A model generated the notes under the pieces. That model searched no databases. It saw only the letters and a list, made by a program, of their open reading frames with translations, and was not told the DNA's origin. 62,000 nucleotides of DNA, from contig NMRA01000268.1 of assembly GCA_002633005.1 (NCBI GenBank), positions 68,585-130,584 on the forward strand. The letters run 5' to 3'. Below are positions 10,801-20,026 of this stretch, piece after piece. Each line of letters begins with the position of its first letter. The stretch's first letter is position 1. Made by a program: the position numbers and the translations under genes. The stretch is from Phoronis australis (Eukaryota; Phoronida; Phoronidae).

Positions 10801-13800
10801 GTTTACGCAGAGAACCTGGCGGATGACCTAGTTTACGAATTGCTGGTAATGGGTACGAAACAGCAAGTGACTTCGTAAGAACAATTATTCAACCGTCCAT
10901 TGCCTTACTCCTAACTGTATCCGCGATGCCAGTGGCTTTTAGTAAACACCGTTTTAGGTGATTTCGCACCCAATTTGTTCTGTCGCCTGATGATCTGCTT
11001 TCCCTGGGAGCTAAACGCGTCATTCACTTTAAGCACTTCTTTACTATGTCAGAGTCTTACAATTGGAGATGTCGGTCTCTAACATTTTCGTCGACTTACT
11101 AGATGAAAGGATAAGTCCCACTTGCCGATTTGACAGACTTTAAAAGGAGATTTTAATGTTATTACAAACTCCTAATTCATATCAAAAAATGCTTACTTCT
11201 TTTAACATCCAGGAACTTTTTCAGTGTTTGATTTTTGCTCTTTTAAGACCATTAAAACGGTCTATAAAATTTCTAGAAGATTCGCGATCACCGAGTTGTC
11301 GAAAATCGGGCATTCCAAAGTGGCTACGTAATGCAAAATAAAATCAGTGAACTAGGTCACAAATATGTAATGATTTCCAAGAAACTGGTCCAAATTTGAG
11401 GTTTCTGATTGGTTGCAACGGAAAGGTGAAAGAGGAACCTGCTATATGTAATGGAGTCAGCCGGGATGTACACAGCGTTACCGGGGAGTATTGCTGGGTT
11501 GTATTGTCAATTTCTCGACCACTTGGGCACAGTTGAGGGTTAAAACAAATCTTTGGTAAAGAGCCTGCTTATTTTTGTTCAAGTATACAGCTGGTATTTT
11601 CCATTAACAATACTTACGGTCAACAATGATCGTGTAGTCTCCAGCAATCTCAAACCACCCATTTTTTCAAGATATCTGATTTTGCCACTTTAGGAAATGA
11701 AATACATGTACATGTAATCTTGTATTTCAACAGAGTTATCAGAGTATTTGATGTTTTATTTAAGCGATACCCGTTGCCAACACATTTTGCCTCGAAATCC
11801 ACCGACGCTCGCATTTTTTGTCTGCATGTTTACATCAGGTGACCACACTCCTCTGTCAATCTCTGTTGACACCACACAACTGGTCAATATACACGTCTAG
11901 ATAGAAAACACATCGAAGTGACACACTATGTAAGAAAACTGACCTTAGTTTGATTGTGCTTGTTGATAACACGCAGCGCCTCGTCTGTGTATAGCTCAGT
12001 TGAGTATTTTCCAAATGAGCTGTTGTCGAAGTTCATATTTCGTCTAAAGTCGTAGCCAGAGTATTTCTGAAAGAAATTTTACAGTTATTCATTGAAAGGT
12101 GTCTATTTGATTTTGTATAGGGGCTTCTTAACCGGCCGAATGATTAAAGTACAGTCCTTCTTTCAAACTATTCAGTACATTTCAATGTACTCAAAACAGT
12201 ACATTTTTTTATCAATCAAGAAACCCCTACTTGCAAATTTCGAATATGTAGTCGGAATACCTAGTTGATCAAAATTTTTGTAAATGTCCTGAACTTTCAT
12301 TACTCTAAACGGCACCGAAGGTCCTATTAATATCTATAATTTTGGATGAATGGCTGACAATTCTTCACAGCAACTCTGAGAGATGCATATTCTAAAATCT
12401 TTGTCTTCATTCGGTAGTAATCTTTTGATAGTTTAATTAGTCATTTACAACACATCTACCTCTATTGTTCGTGCCTTTTTATGTTACTAATACATCCAAA
12501 ATTAATTGACATTGCAATTAAGTAGTTGACTAATTAGTTAATTAAGCAGCCCACTAGTACATGAAGGGATTCCTAGATACATTTCTTGATATTTTTCGCA
12601 TTTTGGTAACACTCTTAGTTTTTATGAATAACAAAATGTTTTTCAACCTATCAGATATGAAATATAGTTATTTTTTATGAATTAAATTATTAATCTTTTT
12701 CTTCTGCTATAATCATCATCAAGAGCTCATGAAGGGCTTTTTATGATACGATTCCAATGCAATGTGGTTGAAAAACGACGTAGAATAGAAGGTGACAGTT
12801 TTCCCTTTGGCCTTGTGTTAAAACCATATTTCTGTTATTATTCGTATTATCTACATGAATTTTTATCGTATTTGATCCCGCTGCTTGATCATTGTTAAAT
12901 TTCGACATCAATGTAAAAACGATTAGATACAGTTACTAAGCAGCGGTACCCACGGCCGGCTTCCCGAATCGCAAGCAGATGATCCTCCGTTTGACAAACG
13001 TTAAAAGTCTCATCAGGCGGCAAAATATTCCAAAACATTTTGAAGAAATTTTTTCGGAAGGAGTTTTCGGTGAAAACAGTTCTAAACTTTACTCGTTTGT
13101 ACTATAGTACCGGTAGTATAAAAAATGGTCACTTACTTAGAGACGTGGTTGGTTGTTAGCAGACGCTTCGACCTGGTCCGCCAGGTCTTTGTCGATGAAT
13201 GATCTAGGATCGTTTGTACTAAACAAAAATTACGCCTTATAGACCTATACTCTATAGCAAGAAACAACACCGGTACAAACGAATGCAAACAACTACCCAC
13301 GCATGCGCGGCACAACCTCAACCGCGCGTGATCGAAGTTGGCTTTCCACACCTAGAGATCAACATTTTGACTTAGCAGACCACGTAGCGAAAGTTTCAGC
13401 TGTTTTGAAAATTTGATAATTACATTTTAATCACAGTTGTAATGACTGAAATGTACACCGAAATTCACTGATTAGTAAATTACAATTGAAGAGAGTACAA
13501 TTAGTTGTTTAAATAAACAATTTGGAATATGGCAAGATAGACGACAAAAGAAAACCTCAAATTCAATCGGTCATAACACTAAAAAGAAAGTACCTGGGTA
13601 AGCACTTGTAAAAGCGACACCTATAGAAATAATTGAAGAACTTACTCCCTCCTTCTGAACGTGAGTGTAATAATCCTCCGCACCAAGCCAGTAACCATAG
13701 TGTGAGTCAAAACCTCGATACGTAGGTGTATACTCCTTGTGAAAAAATCCTAAATGCCACTGGAATATAAAAGGATAAATTATTCTCCATATCCCCAAAA

Positions 13801-16800
13801 ACTATTATTTTGGCGTGCTTGCATTGATCCTGCAATTGGAAGTTAAAGCTAACCTAGCTGCAACTAGATGGAAGTTGTCACGTTTTAACCAACACCGCCA
13901 AATCCTGACGTTTCTTCATGTGTATTACTTTGGATTTCCCAGTTGTGGCAAAAGTCTTGACTATTATGGTAAGGAAAACTTTGGACCAAGTTCGTAGAGG
14001 TGAGTGCCCTACTTTTCACCTGGGTGTTTTCAAACAGATGTTCAGGAGGAAATGCAATTTCAAAGTGAAGCATTAAAGCGTTTCGAAGACCAAGTTTCTC
14101 AAGGGAAAATTGAGAGATAGGCAAGACGGGAAAATAACGCGAGCGAAAGACGAGTTTTTTTAAGAGTAGGCTCGAAACGTTACCAGTGTAACTAAGCAAA
14201 ATGGGAGCCACTGACTGAAGATTGGTTCGTTGGTGAGGTGGGAATGTTGAATAATTAGATTGAATTCATATATTTTTAGTTATCGAATAAAATTCACTGT
14301 TTTTATTTTGTTTGCCACAAGTGTAAGCTGATGTCTTGGGTCAACAGAACGCAGCCAGTTCAGTGCGACGTCAACTTACTTTGCCCACGATATGGGTGGC
14401 GTATCCCAGCCTCTTTAGATACTGGGGTAGAAGAGTCTCGTTGAGGCCAAGACCGTACGGTTGAGCTGCCATTAAAACTTGGTGTTGCATACCTGAAGGA
14501 TAAGCGGAGAGTGGGCGAGTGGAAGGTGAGCATAAAAGTAGTGCTAAGTGTCGTGACATGAGTACTGCGTTTACGCGGGTGGCTCCTATCGTTTACCGGT
14601 TCTCCAGACAAGTTACCACCAATATCAAATCACCGATTTGAGCATGCGCGAGCTTCACAGTTTGAGCACGCAGGGACGACATTGAAAACCCCATTTTACG
14701 GGTTAACTTATAACTAGCCATATTTACCGATAGCATCGGCATTGAGTTGACGGAGCATCGTCTAAGAAACTTGGGTTATAGCTTGTGGCGCTTCAACCCT
14801 TGCTTAATGTTGCTTACCGTGTCTGTGCAACTTTTTACATGTCGTGAACACATCCACTAAAACAAGAAACTGTAGGAACACCGCATTTATCCACCTTCAC
14901 TCTCATCAGGCTTCTATTGTGAGTCAGCATGCGTGAATAATTGGCTGATAAGCCACCTCTGGAACTACTTTGGGCTGAATGGANTGAAATAACGAGAACC
15001 GGATGCCGGGACGACCTGCGGATTGTTCGGTAGCAGGTCAAAGTGTAATTAAGACCACGTTTTAAGGCCATATGAAGTGCCTTTAGTGCAAAAATTTGTT
15101 ACATCGCTGGAGGTTCAATACTCCGAAGGTTCACTACTCCGAAAATCTCTAAAATTTCGAACTCGGGTATAATTTTTAGGCTTTTGCATGCAAAAATAAA
15201 CAATACTTCGGTAATTAGATGTGCTGAGTGGTGTACATGTACCTATAGCGAAAACAACGTCCGGGTATTACTGATTAAATTCACATACGAAATTGCTTGC
15301 TTGTCTTACACATACAGAAAAATGAGTACGTTCTTGCATTTTTAAAATCAGTATAGTTCGGTAGCAGCCCTTCGTTAACACAAACTTCGTTGAAAACACG
15401 ACTAAACTTTTTGTTGGAAAGCTTGATACAGAGTCGCTAGTACATGTAGTGTCGAAACGGTCTCCTGTCTTCAGGTGCGCAGCTATCGAAACAGGGTCAA
15501 CGAGCGGTACACACCTGTGAGCTGCTCATTCAACACAGCATTTTTTCGTGACTGGTCAATAGCGATTCCAAAATCTTTCCCATCAGATTCGCTGCTCGTA
15601 TGAAGTCTGCGAGGCTGCGTACCATTGACACTGATTAACAAGAGAATTTAGTAATACTTTATTCATTGACAGGCCCGTAGCCAGCATTGCGCGGTGGGTG
15701 GTTCGGGGAATTTTTTGTACGGTGGACCTTTGATATTTTGCAAACATCGACGCAGTTTAACTAGGGGGCGGGAAATCTATATACACAACGACGACTCTTA
15801 GCTCTAAGTTTCCAAGATCAGCCGGAATTCGTAATTCCAGAAATGAGGATTCCCTGATGGTTGCTCACAAAGAACGTGACCCAAGTTCGGATGTAATGTG
15901 GCCCAGAAAGAGAATGTTCCCACGTTACCCCCTGCCAAACTTTCAAACCGGGCGTGCTTAAATGAGTGATTACACCTCATTACATAATCGGTCTGAAATA
16001 TTTAATCGGAGCATGATCGACTTGAATACTTTGATCTGGTTGTATTTTGCGTGTTACTTAACTTGTTTACATCGCTGGAAATGGGAACAACCTAGTATTC
16101 CAAAATTTCACTACTCTGAAGGTTCACTACTCTGAAGGTTCACTATTCTGAAGGTTCACTATTCTGAAGGTTCACTACTCCGTAAAGATCTAAAATTTCG
16201 GACTTGGGTGTATCAGATATCCCTTTTACCTGCAAAAATAAGCGACACTTCGGTTATTAGATGCACTAGTGGTGTACCTATGCTCAAACAACGCCAGGAT
16301 TTCATGCGCATGCGAAATTGCCCGCATGTCTTTCGAATACGGAAAATGAGTACGTACTTGATTTTTTAAAAGATTATGAAGTAGGAATATTGATTTATTA
16401 TGAACCACGATACATTCATCAAATCCATGCCAAAGTCGCATCATTTCACAGCGTGATTGGGCTAGTTTAGGGCCGCTGCCCCTCAAACTCACCCATCGGA
16501 ACCACGCGCATGGCCGCGTCGAAACCAAATGTAGCTAAAAGTCTACCCTGTCCTTGACAGTCTTCACTAAGTCGGAGAGTCCCATTCAATCCTCTTAAAT
16601 TTAAAATCGCCGCTATTGGTAGCTGAGGACCTGACCCGATGTCGTCCCTGCTTGAGACTGAATGAGTCGTTAGTTAGAATGAAGATTCACGATTGGCAGT
16701 GATTAGAACTGAGATCAGTTGTAAACAATGTAATCAGTCTTTTAAGAACTATTCAAATTTTGTACACCCTTTAAATAATTACTACATGAGCACAAATACA

Positions 16801-18146
16801 ATACTTTTCTCATGTCAGTTCCGACTTGTTAGTAGACAATCAGAGTAATGAAGTGGTTTCGGAATTGTGGACATTCGAAGTAGTGGACATTCGGAGTAGT
16901 GAACCTGCAGAATAATAACATGTAACCTTGGAAATCTTTTCCATCAAGTTTGTCACCCGTATGACGCCTGAGAGACTGTGCGCCATTGGCACTGATTGAC
17001 AAGAGAAGACTTTCTTCATTGACCAAAATTTTTATTAGGTCTAGACCTACTTTACACTAATAACATAAACATGCTCGTCGGGGTTTTCTTAGTGCAAGAA
17101 AATACGGTAGATCATGGGCGGTGTAGCACTTAAAAATGAGGCGCTGTAGCCTCCCTGTGGTGAACCGCCCATAGACCATGGGGTGCGCAGCACTGAAACA
17201 AAGTGGGGACTATATCCCCCAACCCCCTATGGTGCGCCGTCCATGTAGTTAAATGTCTGATTTTTTGCAACTACGGAGGACTGCCTATAGAGAACTTTGA
17301 TTATCATCGCCGTGTTCTGAACTTAAACGAATGGAAACGCACACACGTGTACACGCACGCGTATCATCCACCAATCTACAGCCAAAGTGGGAATTTGAAA
17401 ATGTCTGCACTTTACCGTACTCTGTCACAACAAAAATATCAGAAAAACCTACTCTCTGCTATTTTGTTTCTTGGTCGACTTCAAGACGTTCACACGGCAC
17501 TATATTTGGGAGCTCTCTCGCTGCAATATAGCCTATCTAGGTATAGACATTTACTTCTAGACTACCGTGTTACCCTATGTTGTAACCACCACGCGCGTTC
17601 AATACTGATGAATAACTAAAGCCTCCTCTAACCATCTGCACGATTGTATCACCAAGCACCATTCGGGCGAAGTTGACCGGGTACGGCCCGATGATTACGC
17701 GAGCTAAATTCAAAATTATTATTGACTTAGTTATCATTGTAGTTAGTAGTACCAGTAGCTGCAACAATTTTGTTGTTGTTATCTCATCTATAACGGATAG
17801 GCCGGGGCTGGACCTTTTCCGAATCCCCTCCCCCCTGGCTACGGGCCTGGATACTGTCGCTCTGCATCATTTTGACGAAACCTTTACTTCACTGACATGG
17901 CCATTGGCGTAGCAAATGTAAGACGTTTAGTTCTTGACAGATCGTTTCCCTTATCGAAGTGTACTTGGGTTTACAGTTGCTGTTACCTGTGTGTATGCAG
18001 TATCTACCCGTCATGAGTGATGCTCTGCTTGGTGAACATATTGGTTGAACATAATAGTTGTTTAGAATGATTCCATTATGAGCCAGGGCGTCAATGTTGG
18101 GAGTAAGAATCTGGTCTGATCCATGAAAACTGACGTCATCCCACCC
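6920..18146 (-). CDS. ARSB-like: arylsulfatase B-like gene 1 (partial, first exon not found)
   Basis: Six coding exons read on the minus strand: 18146-17987, 14492-14380, 13759-13646, 12066-11944, 9606-9347 and 7808-6920. All have GT-AG borders and join in phase, giving 553 codons including the stop. The product is a sulfatase, which in this family hydrolyses sulfate esters of glycosaminoglycans in the lysosome or secretory pathway. Visible family features: the formylglycine site CSPSR in the 17987-18146 exon, GKWHLG across the next junction, QSVH and TDNGG in the 9347-9606 exon, and [13 protein letters not shown] in the last exon. By comparison with gene 2, about 42 residues are missing at the N terminus (signal peptide and the DD metal ligands). 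I could not find that exon between 18147 and 34003. Substrate specificity (ARSB versus ARSI/ARSJ-like) is not decided by the sequence. The order of blocks matches human ARSB throughout, so the family call is firm. Confidence 0.9.
7809..9346 (-). other. last intron of arylsulfatase gene 1
   Basis: Bounded by the donor at 9346 and the acceptor AAAG at 7812-7809. No exon or RNA gene is recognised inside. The gene 2 counterpart is interrupted by an additional exon border. Confidence 0.85.
9347..9606 (-). CDS. ARSB-like: arylsulfatase gene 1, fused exon with QSVH and TDNGG
   Basis: 260-bp exon that begins [18 protein letters not shown] and ends NFPLR in phase 2. It carries the active-site His (QSVH) and the calcium ligands Asp-Asn of TDNGG. 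In gene 2 the same protein stretch is split by an intron of about 2 kb between AG and GM, and that intron is absent here. The acceptor is TTTCAG at 9612-9607. The donor GTATCT starts at 9346. Confidence 0.93.
9607..11943 (-). other. intron of arylsulfatase gene 1 with a local duplication
   Basis: Contains two related blocks, at about 9838-9945 and 10032-10150, sharing TTGCCGATAG..AC, AAAATTTTRTNTTTAACATGG and a GCCRAAA tail (tandem period about 190 bp). A short direct repeat GATGACCTAGTTTACG occurs twice near 10793-10838. No coding sequence is recognised. Confidence 0.6.
11944..12066 (-). CDS. ARSB-like: arylsulfatase gene 1, GYDFRRNM exon
   Basis: 123-bp phase-0 exon encoding [17 protein letters not shown] and then [20 protein letters not shown], matching the variable linker exon of gene 2 at 38907-39035. 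The acceptor is TTTCAG at 12072-12067. The donor is GTCAGT at 11943. It is too short and lacks a Met in the right place, so it is easily missed by an ORF search. Confidence 0.9.
12067..13645 (-). other. intron of arylsulfatase gene 1
   Basis: AT-rich, with no exon, RNA gene or clear mobile element recognised. Confidence 0.7.
13646..13759 (-). CDS. ARSB-like: arylsulfatase gene 1, WHLG exon
   Basis: 114-bp exon encoding [20 protein letters not shown] and then [22 protein letters not shown] supplies the active-site His that follows the catalytic Lys. It is one codon longer than the equivalent exon of gene 2. The donor is GTAAGT at 13645. Confidence 0.93.
13760..14379 (-). other. intron of arylsulfatase gene 1
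   Basis: 620 bp between the GTAAGT donor at 14379 and the TTCCAG acceptor at 13760. Nothing else is recognised. Confidence 0.8.
14380..14492 (-). CDS. ARSB-like: arylsulfatase gene 1, exon encoding GMQHQVL...HIVGK
   Basis: 113-bp exon, identical in length to exon 3 of gene 2. It encodes [18 protein letters not shown] and ends in HIVGK, whose Lys is the first half of the conserved GKWHLG motif. The acceptor is CTTCAG at 14498-14493. The donor is GTAAGT at 14379-14374. Confidence 0.93.
14838..14985. repeat. dispersed repeat, near-identical inverted copy at 41326-41470
   Basis: CATGTCGTGAACACATCCAC through GGCTGATAAGCCACCTCTGG recurs on the opposite strand in intron 5 of gene 2, with very few differences over about 145 bp. 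The close match implies a recent copy event, and the two copies lie in introns of the two arylsulfatase paralogs. Confidence 0.8.
15098..15690. repeat. copy 1 of an intronic segmental repeat
   Basis: Shares with 16060-17030 a series of blocks in the same order: GAAGGTTCACTACTCCG, TCTAAAATTTCG, a TTTGCATGCAAAAATAA-like piece, CTTCGGTAATTAGATG, GGAAAATGAGTACGT-like, and the CATTGACACTGATTAACAAG end block. The copies have diverged, with indels between blocks. Confidence 0.65.
16060..17030. repeat. copy 2 of the intronic segmental repeat, with a 16-bp tandem array
   Basis: Matches 15098-15690 block by block. Near 16112-16182 the unit GGTTCACTACTCTGAA is repeated four to five times in tandem, while copy 1 has about two. 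The array therefore expanded in one copy only. Confidence 0.65.
17120..17250. repeat. short GC-rich dispersed repeat (first of three sites)
   Basis: Tandem phrases of the type GCACTGAAAnAAAGTGGGG, then CTATAGCCCCCNACCCC and TATGGTGCGCCGCCCATG. Related stretches lie at about 50030-50190 and 53145-53290, each with two tandem half-units. No function can be read from it. Confidence 0.55.
17987..18146 (-). CDS. ARSB-like: arylsulfatase gene 1, catalytic-site exon
   Basis: 160-bp exon, the same length as exon 2 of gene 2. It begins [12 protein letters not shown] and contains the sulfatase signature CSPSR, whose Cys is converted to formylglycine in active sulfatases, followed by [13 protein letters not shown]. 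The acceptor ACAG is at 18150-18147, and the donor GTAACA starts at 17986. It ends in phase 1, and the split glycine is completed by the exon at 14492. Confidence 0.93.
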
Positions 18147-20026
18147 CTGTGAGGAGAAAGGGTACAGACATTACGATGAATAACTAAAATGGCACTCCGG
18201 GAACACACCGAGTGCACGGCTGCACTTGATTGTCTTCGCCGGTCAACCTGGGTTCAACCGGCTATGACATCTGGTTCTCGATGGCAAAATGCGGATTGTA
18301 GACCAATCAGATTTCTTAGCCGGTTGATCTAGCGGAACAGGCGAAGCCTCAATCGAGGCGGAACAAGCCAAGTACACAGCAAGTACAATTTTTGGGTCAC
18401 AAGCCACCACAGGACTACACTCGGGCTAAATGGAACCAAAAATCACGAAAACATGTGAACATTGTAAACGTGATGTATATTTAAGAGTTGTAAATAATCT
18501 AATAAGCCTTCATTTCACATTCCCAACAGGAGAACTACGTTTCATTTCCAGACAGGTTACTCCGGCCCTACGGTTGTCTTCACCTCAGCTGGAAGCAGAT
18601 TCATATTAATGCTTGTGACTGAGCCGTGGTTTGTGTTTTGGACAGTGTGCTGGAGGACTCGGATGTAAAGTCAGCCCAATTTGTCATTATCTAGGCCAGT
18701 TTTGATGTTTCAAAAACCATTGTGGATGTTTTTAAACAAAGACAGATTCACCGAACTCAAAGACAAAAAATAGCAACACCGTGCATCGGTACAGTCAGGC
18801 AAGGTTTGTTCGTAAATGGGCCGAGCAAGCGCATAGAGGATGACCACGCTCAACGTGAACCTGTCTCCACTTCAACAACAGAAAATTAAGCGAACCGAAA
18901 CGCGTGCGAAAAGTATCTGGCACGGCTACATTACGTGAGTTTTCTAACTCGCCTGATGGTGCCTAATGGAGATGGGTGCCTAACCCATTTAAGGGGTTCT
19001 TAGCAGGGAACTTTTCTGAGTATCTGCATCGGGTTAACACAGAAATCAGTTCGCAAATGTAAGAATAGAAAAAAGGTTTGCTGACAGGCAAGGTTGGGTT
19101 TTGGGCTTTTCAGTACATTTTCACTCCCAGAAATCCTGCAACTTGCAGTCAACTTGCAGTTGATCAAATACACATGCGGATTATCAACCTACCGCTTTCG
19201 ACATCGGTGTCGTGATACGATTGTTATCATGCTCGATGGTTCCCTGCGTGCCGCTGGGTGGTCGGTAGCCAGCGCGCAGGTATCACTTAATTTTCCTCGG
19301 AAATTTTTTACACCCGCGTTTCTGATTGGCAAGTCGAATTCTCAACAGGCAGCGCTTTACGTAAACAAACTGGCATGACTGATGGACTGAAGTGTAAATG
19401 TGGTCTGTTATACAGGAAATGTGAATCTTAGAAATTGAGGTTGCGCCTTTTCGGAGTGCATCTTTCTACTGTCGATGACTTTTGTTTACGATACTGTCCT
19501 TTATCCAGTACGCGTTGAATCTGTCGAGGGAAATACGGCAATGTAATAAAGCTTTCCGTATTCACCTCCCGCACTACTTCAACAGTGACCTCTGACATGG
19601 AAAGTTCAAAAGGTAGTCAGTGTCGACTCGACGTCGTTAGCCCGTTCGATCACCAAACTTTCGGAAAATAGTTTAAAGTGATACAACTATAACAGTGTAA
19701 ATAACGCTCAACATGCAATCAGGTCTCAATAGTAACACATCTGGAACAGGACTGTTAATTATATAACAGTTCTGCCTCAGTTTTTATTTGCTCACTATTT
19801 TATCGTCTGCAACTCAGGCGCCGATCCCTCGGTAACTACACTATCAAATATTGTCGTTATTTAACTATTTTCAGGAGACATTATTCCGCGTATCGTGTCG
19901 GTCGATACGCGTAATAATGTCTCGTGGGCTTTTACTTCATGTACCTCACTCTCGGTACGTTTTGTGTAAGTATTCATACATGTGTTGGTAGTCCTTCGGG
20001 TCCGAAGATGACGTAGGTTGTGTGTC
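18147..20026. other. upstream flank of arylsulfatase gene 1; exon 1 not identified
   Basis: The signal-peptide exon of gene 1 should lie on the minus strand somewhere upstream of 18146. I searched for a VADDL-type coding stretch followed by GT and found none here. About 19570-19960 is a repeat that recurs at 37650-38290. Confidence 0.5.
19570..19960. repeat. dispersed repeat, direct copy at 37650-38290
   Basis: Shared phrases include AGTGACCTCTGACAT, TGTCGACTC, GATCANCAAACTTTC, TCTGCAACTCAGGC and GTACGTTTTGTG, in the same order and orientation. The 37650 copy is interrupted by about 250 bp before the ACATTATTCCGTGTAT end. Confidence 0.65.

Larger units (their letters stand above)
14493..17986 (-). 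other. long intron of arylsulfatase gene 1, filled with repeats
   Basis: Holds the repeat copies listed at 14838, 15098, 16060 and 17120. A single ambiguous base (n) lies near 14984. No exon-like coding is seen between the two flanking exons. Confidence 0.75.

Noticed and set aside
19795-19835. VADDK-like reading on the minus strand as exon 1 of arylsulfatase gene 1
   Set aside because: A stop lies directly upstream, no donor follows, and the stretch belongs to a repeat that also occurs at 37860.
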